DNA of 64,000 nt from Rhodanobacter sp. C03 (GCF_002001175.1 NZ_MUNT01000006.1:434001-498000); one strand, 5' to 3'; shown: positions 24,323 through 34,655, numbered from the stretch's first letter. The notes: generated by a model not told the origin, from the letters alone. Numbers and translations: made by a program.

Positions 24323-26595
24323 GCGTCATTCCTCCCCGGGCTGGCGGCTGTTGCAGATACCACGCTCTTGAGTGCGTTGGCATCCTGCACGAGAAGGTTC
24401 CGATCCACCGGAAGCTTGTAGAGGCGCACGCCCGTTGCCGCAAAGATCGCGTTGGCCAAGGCAGGGGCCGCGATCGCGGTACCGACTTCACCCAAGCCAC
24501 CGGGTGCTTCGCTGTTTTCGATCCGATGGACTTCGATCAGCGGGGTTTCGTTGATGCGCAGGTTTCGGTAGTCGTGGAAATTACTCTGTTCGATCGCACC
24601 GTCCTTGATCGTGATCTCGCTGTAGAGCGCCGCACTGAGCCCAAACAGAAGTCCCCCCTGGATCTGTGCCTCGATCGAGCTGGGATTGACCGCAATGCCG
24701 CAATCCAGGGTCACGACGGCACGGCGCAGCCGGATTTCTCCCTGCGGGGTGACTTCGGTTTCGACGATGGCGCAGACCCGGCTGCCAAAAGGTTCGCCCA
24801 GCGCGATGCCCCGCCCTACTCGCGCGGGCAACGGCTGACCGCCCCATCCGATTTTCTCTGCAGCCAGATTGAGCAAGGCCAGCGAGCGCGGGTTCTTCTG
24901 CAGCAACGCACGTCGGTATTCCAGCGGATCCTTGCCGGCGTGATGGGCGAGTTCATCCATGAAGCTTTCGACGACGAACAGGTTGTGCGTCGATCCCACG
25001 CCGCGCCACCAGCCGACGATGAGCCCGGGAGGCATGTCGTGACGAATCCATTCGACCTTGAGGTTCGGGATTTCGTAAGGTACTTCCACGACGCATTCCA
25101 CGGCATCGCTGTCGAGGCCGTCCTTGCCCATGGCCATCGGCGCCCAGCGCCCCAGCACGGTGCCGCCGCTGGTGCGATAGCCATACCAAGTCGGTCGACC
25201 GTTCGCATCGAGTACGGCTGAAATGCGATCGTGGTACATCGGCCGCACACGATCGTGACGAATGTCTTCCTCACGCGTCCAGATGACCTTGAGCGGATAC
25301 GACACCTGCTTGGCCAGTGCCAGCGCCTGCTCGACCGAGTCCGTTTCCAGGCGTCGCCCGAAGCCACCGCCGAGATACTGGTTGTGCACGATGATCTTGT
25401 CTTTGGACAGGCCAGTGATTTTTGCCGCAACGTCGAGAACGCGCGCAGGCACCTGGGTGCCCAGCCAGATTTCGCACTTGTCTGAAGTCACGAAGACGGT
25501 GGCGTTGAGCGGCTCCATGGTGGCGTGGGCGAGCATGGGCAGTTGATAGACCGACTCGACCGCTTTGCCATCGGCCGGCCGGCTGCCGGCCTCGCGCGCA
25601 ACGATCGACTTGCCATTGAGCGCACTCTCGGCGAGTGCGTCGCGAAGCTGCTGGGTGGTGAGGTTGGCGTTCTCGCCGCGTTCCCACGTGATCCCCAGTG
25701 CCTCGAGTCCCTGCTTCGCGGCCCAGAAATGTTCGCCGACCACGGCGACCGCATCGCCGATGCGGATCACGTCGACGACGCCCGGCATCGCGCGGGTGGC
25801 CTTGTCGTCGACCGAAGCGAGCTTGCCGCCGATGGTGGGGCATGCCTTGACGACAGCGATCTTCATGCCGGGCACACGCACGTCCAGGCCGAACTGGGTG
25901 GCGCCCTTGACCTTGTCGGCGGAATCCACGCGCCGCAGCGGTTTGCCGATCAGCTGGAAATCCTTCGGGTCCTTCAGCTGCACCTTGTCCGGCATCGGCA
26001 ACTGGCCAGCCGCCGAGGCCACCGCGCCGAAGCCAACGCTGCGGCCCGATGGGGTGTGGTGAACCATGCCCCGATCCACCGTGCAGGTCGACGGGTCAAC
26101 ATGCCACTGCGCTGCCGCGGCAGCCACCAGCAGTGTCCGCGCCACGGCACCGGCATCGCGCAGCACCTGCCAGGTGCCGCGCGTGCTGGTGGAACCGCCG
26201 GTAATCTGACCGCCCAGGAGCGGCATGCCGTACAGGTCATCGCTGGGCGGCGAATGCTCGACGGTGATCTGATCCATGCCGACGCCCAGCTCCTCGGCGA
26301 GCAACATGCTTGAACCGGTATAGATCGCCTGCCCCATTTCCACCATCGGCATGACCAGCCGTACGGTGCCGTCGGTACCAATGCGGATGAAGGCATTCGG
26401 CGCGAAGGCCGGGTTGCCGTCCGCCAGCGCGGCGGCGGCATCGCCCGGTTGCCTACGCGCATTGATCGCGGCGGATGCTATGCCGCTTCCGCCCAGCCAT
26501 AGAAAGGCGATCGCCAGACCGCCCGACTGGATGGCATGCCGGCGATTCAGGTCGATCTGGTCAGCTGTCTGAGGCTTGCCTGTTTTCAGCTTCAT
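24319..26595 (-). CDS. Xanthine dehydrogenase-family molybdopterin subunit (IorB-like)
   Basis: The 758-residue protein has a Tat-like N-terminus ([20 protein letters not shown]) and the two halves of the aldehyde oxidase/xanthine dehydrogenase large subunit. Recognisable motifs include [11 protein letters not shown], which binds the cofactor, and GGLGEVGTA, which holds the catalytic Glu. The arrangement with a small 2Fe-2S subunit and a cytochrome c matches isoquinoline 1-oxidoreductase-like and periplasmic aldehyde oxidases, with molybdopterin cytosine dinucleotide as cofactor. It overlaps both neighbours by four bases. The substrate, an aldehyde or N-heterocycle, cannot be read from the sequence. 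Confidence 0.9.
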   Translation of the reverse strand: MKLKTGKPQTADQIDLNRRHAIQSGGLAIAFLWLGGSGIASAAINARRQPGDAAAALADGNPAFAPNAFIRIGTDGTVRLVMPMVEMGQAIYTGSSMLLAEELGVGMDQITVEHSPPSDDLYGMPLLGGQITGGSTSTRGTWQVLRDAGAVARTLLVAAAAAQWHVDPSTCTVDRGMVHHTPSGRSVGFGAVASAAGQLPMPDKVQLKDPKDFQLIGKPLRRVDSADKVKGATQFGLDVRVPGMKIAVVKACPTIGGKLASVDDKATRAMPGVVDVIRIGDAVAVVGEHFWAAKQGLEALGITWERGENANLTTQQLRDALAESALNGKSIVAREAGSRPADGKAVESVYQLPMLAHATMEPLNATVFVTSDKCEIWLGTQVPARVLDVAAKITGLSKDKIIVHNQYLGGGFGRRLETDSVEQALALAKQVSYPLKVIWTREEDIRHDRVRPMYHDRISAVLDANGRPTWYGYRTSGGTVLGRWAPMAMGKDGLDSDAVECVVEVPYEIPNLKVEWIRHDMPPGLIVGWWRGVGSTHNLFVVESFMDELAHHAGKDPLEYRRALLQKNPRSLALLNLAAEKIGWGGQPLPARVGRGIALGEPFGSRVCAIVETEVTPQGEIRLRRAVVTLDCGIAVNPSSIEAQIQGGLLFGLSAALYSEITIKDGAIEQSNFHDYRNLRINETPLIEVHRIENSEAPGGLGEVGTAIAAPALANAIFAATGVRLYKLPVDRNLLVQDANALKSVVSATAASPGRNDA

Positions 26596-27095
26596 GACGC
26601 GGCTCCTTCAGGCGAGGTGACGATCGTCTGCAGGATCTCAAGCTTGCCCGTCGCCGCCTGCTTGATGGCCGCACGGATGCGCACGTAAGTACCGCATCGG
26701 CAGATATTTCCCGACATGGCTGCGTCGATGTCCGCGTCGCTGGGATTCGGCGAGCGCTTGAGCAAGGCCGCCGCTGACATGATTTGTCCGGACTGGCAGT
26801 AGCCGCACTGCACGACGTCCACATCAAGCCAAGCCTGCTGAATCTTCTGCCCACTGGGCGTATCGCCGATGGCTTCGATGGTGGTGATGGCCTTGCTGCC
26901 AATCGACCCCACGGGAAGCACACATGAACGAACCGGCTGACCGTCCAGATGCACCGTGCATGCCCCACATTGCGCGATGCCGCAGCCGAATTTGGTACCC
27001 GTCAGGCCAATGACATCCCGCAAGACCCAGAGCAGCGGCATGTCCGCAGGAACATCGACCGAATGCGACTCGCCGTTGACGGACAAGGACAGCAT
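26592..27095 (-). CDS. Two [2Fe-2S] cluster small subunit of the molybdo-hydroxylase (IorA-like)
   Basis: The 167-residue protein has the plant-type ferredoxin cluster motif ([14 protein letters not shown], then VRSC) and the second, all-helical cluster motif (QCGYCQSGQ, then NICRCGTY) of the xanthine dehydrogenase family. It carries electrons from the molybdenum site to the cytochrome c. The ATG at 27095 has GGAGG about 6 bases upstream. It is the first gene of the three-gene operon and is divergent from xdhC. There is no signal peptide, so it is probably exported as a partner of the Tat-tagged large subunit. Confidence 0.92.
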   Translation of the reverse strand: MLSLSVNGESHSVDVPADMPLLWVLRDVIGLTGTKFGCGIAQCGACTVHLDGQPVRSCVLPVGSIGSKAITTIEAIGDTPSGQKIQQAWLDVDVVQCGYCQSGQIMSAAALLKRSPNPSDADIDAAMSGNICRCGTYVRIRAAIKQAATGKLEILQTIVTSPEGAAS

Positions 27096-27335
27096 AGGTA
27101 CCTCCGCACTGCGTAGGGAATCCGGGAAATGAACCACTCCGGCACGGCGTGTGGGGTTCGTGCCAGACAGGCGCTCAAGAGCGACATTTCAGCAACACAT
27201 CCGTGAGAATCCCGTATACCAGAAGACCCCTGCACGCGATAGCGCGCCAGCCGCCTTCATGGGCGAATGTCGCGTTAGACTGAAAATCTTGACCCGAAGA
27301 TCTCGCTGCCCCATCCCTAGCTGGTGACATGATCG

Positions 27336-28430
27336 ATGAATTCGGCGCACGAGCTGAGCACCCTGATCGATGCACTACGCAGGTTGCGCCGCGATACGTC
27401 GCCAAAGGCGGCACTGGCGACACTGACCCGCACCCGCGGCTCCACCTTTCGCCGTCCCGGCACTCGCATGCTTGTGTTGGGCGACGGCAGCGTGGTCTGT
27501 GAACTGTCCGGCGGCTGCCCGCAACGCGACATCGTGGCGCGCGCCCAGGAGGTCATTGCCAGCCATCTTCCCCGCCTGATTCACTACAACGCGGATTCGG
27601 GCCTCGATGTATTGCTGGAGATGGGTTGCGGCGGTGAACTCGAGGTACTGATCGAGCCGCTGGCTACAGCACATGCGCTCGGTTTTATCGATGCCCTGGC
27701 GCAATGCCTGGACGAGCGACGCTGCGCCCGACTCGCCACTTTGTTCGCTGTCGACGGGATGGTGGTGATGCCGCAGCGGATGTTGTGGTGCGAGCGCGAT
27801 GTGCTGCATGACGATATCGCCGATCCGGCACTGACCCATTCGATCATCGATACCGTTACGCCGGTGGCCGTTAAACGCACCACCACGCTGCGCCTGCCAT
27901 CAGCACGAGGCACGGTCGATGTACTGGTGGAACCGATACAACCACCGCACGCGCTGGTCGTCATCGGCAGCAGTGCTGCCGCACGCGCGCTGTTGCCGCT
28001 GGCCAGGGCCTTGGGTTGGCAGACTACCCTGGTCGATCACGATCCGGCACGCTTGCAGGCAACACATCTGCCGGCTGGCTTGCATGCCGTTTGCGCATCG
28101 CCAGCCAGCTTGCGCCGTGCCTTGCCGCTCGACGCGCAAAGCTCGGTAGTGGTGATGACACACAACCTCGAGCAGGACATCGCCTACCTGGCCGCGTTAC
28201 AGGGCGTGCCGGTGTCCTATCTCGGTGCACTCGGATCGCGTGAACGCGTGGGACGCATGCGCGACCATCCCGCGCTTGCCGGGCTGCACGTGCATGCGCC
28301 CGCGGGACTGGACATCGGCTCGGAAACACCGGAGGAAATCGCCTTGGCGATCGCCGCCGAAATCATGGCGGTGATCAACCAGCGCGATGGTGGCCGGCTG
28401 CGCGACAACGAAGGCACGATTCACGGATGA
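27336..28430 (+). CDS. xdhC: XdhC-family molybdenum cofactor insertion chaperone
   Basis: The 364-residue protein has the N-terminal XdhC/CoxI domain (ALATLTRTRGSTFRRPGTRML; ELSGGCPQRDIV, with the cofactor-binding Cys) and a C-terminal Rossmann domain (HALVVIGSSAAARALLPLARALGW; VSYLGALGSRERVGRM). XdhC proteins sulfurate or hold the molybdenum cofactor and insert it into xanthine dehydrogenase-type enzymes. It is divergent from the xanthine dehydrogenase-family operon, its obvious client, and overlaps the MocA gene by four bases. Confidence 0.9.
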   Translation: MNSAHELSTLIDALRRLRRDTSPKAALATLTRTRGSTFRRPGTRMLVLGDGSVVCELSGGCPQRDIVARAQEVIASHLPRLIHYNADSGLDVLLEMGCGGELEVLIEPLATAHALGFIDALAQCLDERRCARLATLFAVDGMVVMPQRMLWCERDVLHDDIADPALTHSIIDTVTPVAVKRTTTLRLPSARGTVDVLVEPIQPPHALVVIGSSAAARALLPLARALGWQTTLVDHDPARLQATHLPAGLHAVCASPASLRRALPLDAQSSVVVMTHNLEQDIAYLAALQGVPVSYLGALGSRERVGRMRDHPALAGLHVHAPAGLDIGSETPEEIALAIAAEIMAVINQRDGGRLRDNEGTIHG

Positions 28431-29053
28431 GCCATTCCGTCGAAAGCCCGGCATCGCCTGTCATCCTGCTGCTGGCAGCAGGCGAAAGCCTGCGTTTTGG
28501 CGGCATCAAGCAACTGGTCGAGATTCAGGGTGAGCCGATGGTGCGCCGTGCCGCGCGTAGCGCGCTGGAGCAAGACACCCCCGTCGTGGTGGTGACGGGT
28601 GCCTATGCTGAACAAGTCGAGGCCGTACTCGACGATTTGCCGCTGCGGTTGATCCGATTCGACGGCTGGCATGAGGGCATGGGCAGTTCGCTCGCCGCTG
28701 GCGTTCGTTACCTGGATGTCGAATATCCGCAGGCTTCTGCGCTACTCCTGTGTCTGGCCGATCAACCGCTGCTGGATGCGGCCTTGTTAAGGGGCATACT
28801 CCAGCGACATGCGCTGGTACCGGAGCGCCTGCTCGTTAGCGAGCACAACGGCATACCGGGTCCGCCGGTGCTGTTTCCACGGGATTGCTTTGCGGCACTG
28901 ATGGCATGCTCCGGCCCGCGTGGCGCACATGACTTGATCGAGCGGGAAGCCGTGCGCGTCGAGCGATTCGCCTCGCCTGGCGGCATCGACGTCGATACTC
29001 CGCTGGACCTTCAACATGTGCGCGACCAGTTGGCTAGCGACGAATCCCATTGA
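28427..29053 (+). CDS. mocA: MocA-like molybdenum cofactor cytidylyltransferase
   Basis: The 208-residue nucleotidyltransferase has the family signature LLAAGESLRFGGIKQL (residues about 15-30), followed by SSLAAGV and the LADQPLLD metal-binding motif. The G-G-x-K-Q-L form suits a CTP-using MocA rather than a GTP-using MobA. MocA makes molybdopterin cytosine dinucleotide, the cofactor form of xanthine dehydrogenase-family enzymes such as the one at 24319. It overlaps xdhC by four bases, so the two maturation steps are coupled. Confidence 0.88.
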   Translation: MSHSVESPASPVILLLAAGESLRFGGIKQLVEIQGEPMVRRAARSALEQDTPVVVVTGAYAEQVEAVLDDLPLRLIRFDGWHEGMGSSLAAGVRYLDVEYPQASALLLCLADQPLLDAALLRGILQRHALVPERLLVSEHNGIPGPPVLFPRDCFAALMACSGPRGAHDLIEREAVRVERFASPGGIDVDTPLDLQHVRDQLASDESH

Positions 29054-29127
29054 CGTCGGCGACAGTCACTTCAGCTGCATCGTCGGCGTAATATTCCCGA
29101 TCAGGTTGAGCAACGCGGTGCACGAAC

Positions 29128-31425
29128 ATGAGCGACAAGAAAGTACCCGGAGTCAGCGACTATGAGGCGCCCGCCGGCGGCTGGGGTGCATTGGGTGCGG
29201 TAGCGCGCGCCGTACGAGAGCAGATGGCGCCGGTGCGCGAAACCCGCGCGCTGCATCGGGTGAACCAGCCCACCGGCTTTGATTGCCCCGGCTGTGCGTG
29301 GCCCGATCCGAAACACACCTCCTCGTTCGAGTTCTGCGAGAACGGCGCCAAGGCGGTGACCTGGGAAGCCACCTCCAAGCGCACCACCCCCGAATTCTTC
29401 GCGCAGCACACGGTCAGCGAGCTCTGGACCTGGCACGACCATGCGCTGGAAGACGAAGGGCGGCTCACCCACCCCATGGCCTATGACCAGGCCACCGATA
29501 CCTTTGTCGAGCTGAGCTGGGACGAAGCCATGCAACGCATCGGCATCGCCCTGCGCGCGCAATCCGACCCGAACATGGTGGAGTTCTACACTTCGGGCCG
29601 CGCCTCGAACGAGGCTGCTTTCCTGTACCAGTTGTTTGCACGGGAATACGGCACCAACAACTTTCCCGACTGCTCGAACATGTGCCACGAAGCGACCAGC
29701 GTGGGCCTTCCCGAATCCATCGGCGTCGGCAAGGGTACGGTAACGCTGGAGGATTTCGATCACTGCGATGCGCTGTTCTCGTTTGGCCACAACCCTGGCA
29801 CCAATCACCCTCGCATGCTTTCCACCTTGCGCGAGGTATCGCTGCGCGGCGTGCCGATCATTGTGTTCAATCCCATGCCCGAGCGTGGTCTGGAACGTTT
29901 TACCGCGCCGCAAAGTCCCGTCGAAATGCTCACCGGCAAGTCCACACCGATTGCTTCGACGTATTACAAGGTGAAAGTCGGTGGCGACGTGGCCGTACTC
30001 AAGGGCATGATGAAGTACCTGCTCGATACCGACGAGGCTGAGCGTGCCGCCGGCCGTGCCGGGACGATCGACCACGATTTCATTGCGGCCAACACCACCG
30101 GCTTCGACGCCCTGGTGGCGGATCTGCGTCGCACCCGGTGGGATGCGATCGAACGCAAGGCCGGCCTTACCCGCGCCGATATCGAGGCTGCCGCAGCGGT
30201 GTACGCGAAAGCCGAACGCGTGATCATCGCCTATGGCATGGGCATTACCCAGCACAGCCACGGCACCGAGAACGTTCAGCAGATCGCCAACCTGCTGCTG
30301 CTGCGCGGCAATATCGGCCGTGAAGGCGCCGGCATCTGCCCGGTGCGCGGCCATTCCAACGTGCAGGGTGACCGTACCGTCGGCATCACCGAAAAACCGA
30401 ACAAGGCGCTGAACGACGGCATCCGCCAACGCTTCGGCTTCGAGCCGCCGACCGCGCATGGGCACGATGCCGTGGAAGCGGTGAAGGCGATCCGCGATGG
30501 ACGCTCGCACGTGCTGCTCTGTCTCGGCGGCAACCTGGCAGTGGCGATGTCCGATCCGGCGGCCACGTTTGCCGCCATGGCCAAGCTCGACCTGGCCGTG
30601 CATATCGCGACCAAGCTCAATCGCTCGCACCTGATCCTGGCGCGTGAATCGATCCTGCTGCCCTGCCTTGGCCGCACCGAGCTGGATGTGCAGGCCGGTG
30701 GCCCGCAGTCGGTCACGGTGGAGGACTCCATGTCGATGGTGCACGCTTCCGCAGGCCGCCTGAAACCCGCGGGTCCGTTGCTGAAGTCCGAGCCGGCCAT
30801 TGTTGCCGCCATGGCCAGGGCTGCCCTGCCCGACTCCAAGGTGGAATGGGAAGCCTTCATCGAGGACTACGACCGCATCCGTGATGCGATCGAAGCGGTG
30901 TTCCCGATCTTCGAGCGCTTCAACGAGCGCGTGCGTATACCGGGCGGTTTCCGGTTGCCCGTCGCCGCATCCGATGGTGTGTGGGACACACCCGACAAAC
31001 GCGCACATTTCCTGCTCGCGCGAGGGCTGGACGAAGACAGAAGTGGGCCCGAGGGTACGCTGACACTGACCACCCTGCGCTCGCACGACCAGTACAACAC
31101 CACCATTTACGGCATGGATGATCGTTACCGTGGCATCACCGGCCGGCGCGACGTGATCTTCATCCATGCCAGCGATCTGGCCGCGCGTGGGCTGCAGCAC
31201 GGCGACCTGATCGACGTTGAAGCCATCGGCAAACCGGGGACTGCGCCACTTGCCGTTCGCGGCTACACCGCCGTGGCCTATCCCATCGCCGAAGGCTCGG
31301 TCGCGATGTACTACCCGGAGGGCAATGCGCTGGTTGCGCTGGAGAACTACGACGCCCGTTCGGGGACACCGTCCTACAAGTCGGTGCCGGTGCGGATTCT
31401 GGCGGCGCAGCCGGCAACGCCTTGA
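29128..31425 (+). CDS. FdhF/YdeP-family molybdopterin oxidoreductase
   Basis: The 765-residue protein belongs to the formate dehydrogenase alpha/YdeP group of DMSO reductase-type enzymes: CPGCAWPDPKHTSSFEFCENGAK region near residue 53, YTSGRASNEAAFLYQLFAR, NPGTNHPRM, GITQHSHGTENVQQI, and the C-terminal cofactor-binding domain (TLRSHDQYNTTIYG; YRGITGRRDVIF). There is no selenocysteine TGA, and the usual N-terminal 4Fe-4S ligand set is reduced to two cysteines. E. coli YdeP takes part in acid resistance by an unknown reaction. The gene lies 74 bp after mocA, and fdhD, its likely sulfur-insertion partner, lies at 40979. Confidence 0.88.
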   Translation: MSDKKVPGVSDYEAPAGGWGALGAVARAVREQMAPVRETRALHRVNQPTGFDCPGCAWPDPKHTSSFEFCENGAKAVTWEATSKRTTPEFFAQHTVSELWTWHDHALEDEGRLTHPMAYDQATDTFVELSWDEAMQRIGIALRAQSDPNMVEFYTSGRASNEAAFLYQLFAREYGTNNFPDCSNMCHEATSVGLPESIGVGKGTVTLEDFDHCDALFSFGHNPGTNHPRMLSTLREVSLRGVPIIVFNPMPERGLERFTAPQSPVEMLTGKSTPIASTYYKVKVGGDVAVLKGMMKYLLDTDEAERAAGRAGTIDHDFIAANTTGFDALVADLRRTRWDAIERKAGLTRADIEAAAAVYAKAERVIIAYGMGITQHSHGTENVQQIANLLLLRGNIGREGAGICPVRGHSNVQGDRTVGITEKPNKALNDGIRQRFGFEPPTAHGHDAVEAVKAIRDGRSHVLLCLGGNLAVAMSDPAATFAAMAKLDLAVHIATKLNRSHLILARESILLPCLGRTELDVQAGGPQSVTVEDSMSMVHASAGRLKPAGPLLKSEPAIVAAMARAALPDSKVEWEAFIEDYDRIRDAIEAVFPIFERFNERVRIPGGFRLPVAASDGVWDTPDKRAHFLLARGLDEDRSGPEGTLTLTTLRSHDQYNTTIYGMDDRYRGITGRRDVIFIHASDLAARGLQHGDLIDVEAIGKPGTAPLAVRGYTAVAYPIAEGSVAMYYPEGNALVALENYDARSGTPSYKSVPVRILAAQPATP

Positions 31426-31450
31426 TGCGCCTGGCGGGTAGAGCGACCCG

Positions 31451-31801
31451 TCAGTGCTTCGACTCGTACCGTCGGCGCACGCTGTCGCGGACATCCACAT
31501 CGAACAGCAATTCCAGCGCGTCGACGCCCTGCTCGCATGGCAGTAGGTAGCGCAGCCCTTCGCGCGTTGGCAGGCGCGCCGCATGTTCGCGAACCGCGGC
31601 TTCGGGTAGTCCGATCTGCCAGGCATCGGTGTAACCGGTGAGTACCGGTTCGGCCTCGTGCTGCAGTCGCAGCGTGAAGTGCATCATGAAGGCTTTGGCG
31701 AATTGCGTATGCCCGGCAATGACGTTGCCGGCCAGCAGCCGTGCCAGCTCGTCTTCATCGATACGGATCCGCACGTGCTGGGCTTCGATCTGCAGTTTCA
31801 T
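31451..31801 (-). CDS. Hypothetical protein at the end of the Mo-cofactor operon
   Basis: The 116-residue protein starts MKLQIEAQHVRIRIDEDELARLL and ends in a charged tail. It is predicted soluble, with mixed alpha/beta content and no cofactor motif. I do not recognise the family. The ATG at 31801 has GGAG 10 bases upstream. It lies 23 bp after moeA2 on the same strand, so it may be an accessory of cofactor synthesis, but position is the only evidence. Confidence 0.6.
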   Translation of the reverse strand: MKLQIEAQHVRIRIDEDELARLLAGNVIAGHTQFAKAFMMHFTLRLQHEAEPVLTGYTDAWQIGLPEAAVREHAARLPTREGLRYLLPCEQGVDALELLFDVDVRDSVRRRYESKH

Positions 31802-31824
31802 GGGCAAACGCTCCGTAGTCCTGA

Positions 31825-33084
31825 TCAGGATGGCGCGCGATCGATGCGTGGTGACTGGCCATGCACCAGGCTTACGACCTCCACAATCGAGCCTTCATCG
31901 CAGACCCCGGCATTTTCAGGCAGCACCACCCAGGCGCCGCTTTCCGTGTAGGGATAGATGCGAAACGGCTGCTGGTGCGGCAGCGCACGGGCGTGAAGCC
32001 GGCCATCTTCAGCCAGATGCAGGGTGGCGCGCAGAAAATGGCGCAGACCGGGTTTGGGCTGGTGTGGTGTATCCAGCACGGCATGCAGTACTGGCTCCGT
32101 GCCCTGCCCCATCATCGTGCGCAACACCGGTGCCACGAAGAAGCGCATGGCTGCCGCAACCGCCATCGGCGTACCGGGCAAGGCCAGCAACAGGGGACCT
32201 TGCGTGAGCCGCGCGCCCAACAGCGGCTTGCCGGGACGAACCGCCACGCCGTGGAACAACAGCTCAGCTCCGAGCCCACGGAGTACTTCAGGTACGAAGT
32301 CATAGCGCCCCATCGATACGGCGCCAGTGCTGAGTAGCATATCCACGCCGGCATCGAGTGCTTGCGCGAGGGCGTCGGCATAGGTGACCGCCGTATCGTC
32401 CACAGTCACGCACGAGTGCACTTGCGCCCCAGCCTCAGCCAGCGCTACTGCAAGGTATGGGCCGTTGGAATTGTGGATGCGATCGGCGACTAGTGGCTGT
32501 GAACGGTCAGCCTGCAGTTCCTTGCCGGTACAGATGATCGCAACACGCGGGCGGCGCACGACATCGATCGACGCGAGCCCCAGCGCCGCCAACAGCATCA
32601 CATGCGCGGCATCGATGCGTATGCCGGGGCCGAGGACCTCGCTTCCCATCGCCACATCCGAGCCGGCATGGCGGACGTTTTGCCCGGCATCCAGTGTCTG
32701 CAGCAGGCGGATGCGCGCTGGCGTACCGTCGGAGTGCGTGGACAGGAGCTGCGTGTTTTCCAAAGCGACCACGCTGTTAAGGCCCTCGGGCAATCGTGCG
32801 CCGGTCATGATTTCGCAGGTATCGCCGATGGTGGTACTGGCACGATCACCGGCAGCTTGCGAGCCATGCACCGCATGTTCAGAACCAGGGGCCAGCGGCT
32901 CTTGCACCTGCAAGGCATATCCGTCCATGGCGGCATGGTCGAACGTCGGCAACGCCAACGGGCTGTGGATTGCAGCAGCGCTGACACGCCCCATTGCCTG
33001 ATCCAGTGGACAGCTTTCGGGAGGCAGCCGTACAGCTTGTGCGAGCAAGCGTTGCAGCGCGTCTGTGTACTTGATCATGGGCAT
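31825..33084 (-). CDS. moeA: Molybdopterin molybdenumtransferase MoeA (second copy)
   Basis: The 419-residue protein has the MoeA signatures FDHAAMDGYALQ, TGARLPEGLNSVV, ICTGKELQ, STGAVSMGRYDFV, VRPGKPLLGA and LLLALPGTPMAVA. MoeA inserts molybdate into adenylated molybdopterin. A more divergent MoeA lies at 37036-38238 in the same operon; this copy keeps the canonical MDGYA motif. The start at 33084 is followed by another ATG six bases later. It sits 8 bp after the MoaE-MoeB-rhodanese fusion. Confidence 0.9.
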   Translation of the reverse strand: MPMIKYTDALQRLLAQAVRLPPESCPLDQAMGRVSAAAIHSPLALPTFDHAAMDGYALQVQEPLAPGSEHAVHGSQAAGDRASTTIGDTCEIMTGARLPEGLNSVVALENTQLLSTHSDGTPARIRLLQTLDAGQNVRHAGSDVAMGSEVLGPGIRIDAAHVMLLAALGLASIDVVRRPRVAIICTGKELQADRSQPLVADRIHNSNGPYLAVALAEAGAQVHSCVTVDDTAVTYADALAQALDAGVDMLLSTGAVSMGRYDFVPEVLRGLGAELLFHGVAVRPGKPLLGARLTQGPLLLALPGTPMAVAAAMRFFVAPVLRTMMGQGTEPVLHAVLDTPHQPKPGLRHFLRATLHLAEDGRLHARALPHQQPFRIYPYTESGAWVVLPENAGVCDEGSIVEVVSLVHGQSPRIDRAPS

Positions 33085-33092
33085 GCCGAGGG

Positions 33093-34655
33093 TCAGCCTG
33101 CAATGCGATCGCGCTGCGGTACCAGGGTCGCGACACCACCCGCCAGCGAATGGATATTGAGCATGCCCTGCCCACGCAACATGCGTGCAGCCACGCCACT
33201 GCGGCGGCCGGATGCACAGACCAGCAACACCGGTCCCGCAGGCAGCTCGGTGGCATGTTCGCCGATCAACGTGGAAGGTATCCACTGCGATACTGCGTGC
33301 AAGGGTTGCGCCGCGATCTCCACCGCTTCGCGCACATCGACCAGCGTGTAACCGGCGGCGATGGCGGCATCGAGATTGCCAAACACGATATCCACATCAC
33401 GCGCAGCCTGCGCCATGGTCAATCCACGGCGCGCTGCCTCGGCACAGCCACCATGCATGGCGCAACCTCGAGCGGCATCGATCGGCAAGCGCTGACTGGT
33501 GCCATCGAGCAGGTTGATCAGCAGCAACGCATGGTCGGTCGGCCGTGGCAGATCGAGCAACAGTTTCAGTGCCTCGATCGCCTGCATGCTACCAAGCACG
33601 CCGGGCACCGGACCAAGCACGCCGGACTCGATGCAACTGCCGGCTACACCGGCTGCCGGTTCCTGCGGCCACAGGCAACGCAGGCATGGATCCCCCGGCT
33701 TTGCCGTAACCACCTGCAACTGGCCTTCATACTGATAGACGCTGGCCAGGATCAGCGGGATGCCGGTAAGGATCGCCGCATCATTGCTGAGATAGCGGCT
33801 ACCCAGATCATCCGTACATTCCACCACCAGGTCGTAGTGTCCGAATACGTCGACGATGTTTCCGGCGTGCAGCGGTTCGGCATCGGTTTGCACGGTGACG
33901 GCCGGATTCAATGCAGCGATACGTCGCGCGGCCAGATCCACCTTGCGTTCGCCGATGTCACGCGCGTCGTAAAGCGTCTGGCGATGCAGGTTGCTCGCAT
34001 CGAGGCGATCGCCGTCGACGATACCCAGCGTTCCAACACCCGCCCCGGCAAGGTAGGTCAGCACGGGGCAGCCGAGACCGCCGGCACCGATCACCAGTAC
34101 GCGTGCCGCGGCCAACTTCGCCTGCCCGGCTTCGCCGACTTCGCGCAGGCGCGTCTGGCGCGAGTAGTCCGGCACGAATGGCGCGGCCAGTTCGTGCACA
34201 TGATCATGGTGATGTTCGTGCTCATGCTCGCGATACGTGTGCGCGCAGGCAACCCAGGCGGTATCGCCCTCGACGTAATGCTCCTTCTTCCAGATCGGAA
34301 GGCGGTGCTTGATCTCGTCGATGATGTAGCGACAGGCGCGGAAGGCCTCGTCGCGATGCGCGGACGACACGCCGATCCACACCGCCAGGTCGCCAATCGC
34401 CAGATTTCCGGTGCGATGCATGCAATGCGCGGCGTTGACACCGTAACGCGCGATGGCTTCCTCGACGATGCGTTCGCCTTCGGCCAGGGCCAGCTCGGCA
34501 TACACCTCGTACTCAAGGCCTTGGACCGCACGCCCTTCGTTGCTGTTGCGCACCCAGCCCTCGAACGCACAGAAGCCCCCGCTGCCCGGATGTTGCAGCG
34601 ATGCGTGCAACCGGGCGAGATCGATGGCGTCGCTGGCAAGACTGAAGTGCTTCAT
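33093..34655 (-). CDS. MoaE-MoeB-rhodanese fusion protein for molybdopterin synthesis
   Basis: The 520-residue chain joins three enzymes. Residues 1-142 are MoaE, the large subunit of molybdopterin synthase (EGWVRNSNEGRAVQGLEYEV, IWKKEHYVEG with active-site lysines). A His-rich linker HEHEHHHDHVH spans 144-154. Residues about 160-410 are a MoeB/ThiF-type adenylyltransferase (GAGGLGCPVLTYLAGAGVG, zinc ligands CLRC at 324-327 and CAMHGGC at 398-404). Residues about 420-520 are a rhodanese domain with active-site CASGRRSG (Cys 480). MoeB activates the MoaD C-terminal Gly-Gly, the rhodanese could deliver sulfur, and MoaE uses the MoaD thiocarboxylate. moaD is the adjacent gene, overlapping by four bases. 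Confidence 0.92.
   Translation of the reverse strand: MKHFSLASDAIDLARLHASLQHPGSGGFCAFEGWVRNSNEGRAVQGLEYEVYAELALAEGERIVEEAIARYGVNAAHCMHRTGNLAIGDLAVWIGVSSAHRDEAFRACRYIIDEIKHRLPIWKKEHYVEGDTAWVACAHTYREHEHEHHHDHVHELAAPFVPDYSRQTRLREVGEAGQAKLAAARVLVIGAGGLGCPVLTYLAGAGVGTLGIVDGDRLDASNLHRQTLYDARDIGERKVDLAARRIAALNPAVTVQTDAEPLHAGNIVDVFGHYDLVVECTDDLGSRYLSNDAAILTGIPLILASVYQYEGQLQVVTAKPGDPCLRCLWPQEPAAGVAGSCIESGVLGPVPGVLGSMQAIEALKLLLDLPRPTDHALLLINLLDGTSQRLPIDAARGCAMHGGCAEAARRGLTMAQAARDVDIVFGNLDAAIAAGYTLVDVREAVEIAAQPLHAVSQWIPSTLIGEHATELPAGPVLLVCASGRRSGVAARMLRGQGMLNIHSLAGGVATLVPQRDRIAG

Noticed and set aside
29128-31425. Possible selenocysteine in the FdhF/YdeP-type protein
   Set aside because: The frame contains no internal TGA, so selenocysteine insertion is not supported.
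29101-31626. Very long open frame (841 codons) on the minus strand
   Set aside because: It is antisense to the well-supported FdhF/YdeP-type gene; the low-complexity His, Arg and Gly-rich translation is what high-GC codon bias produces opposite a real gene.
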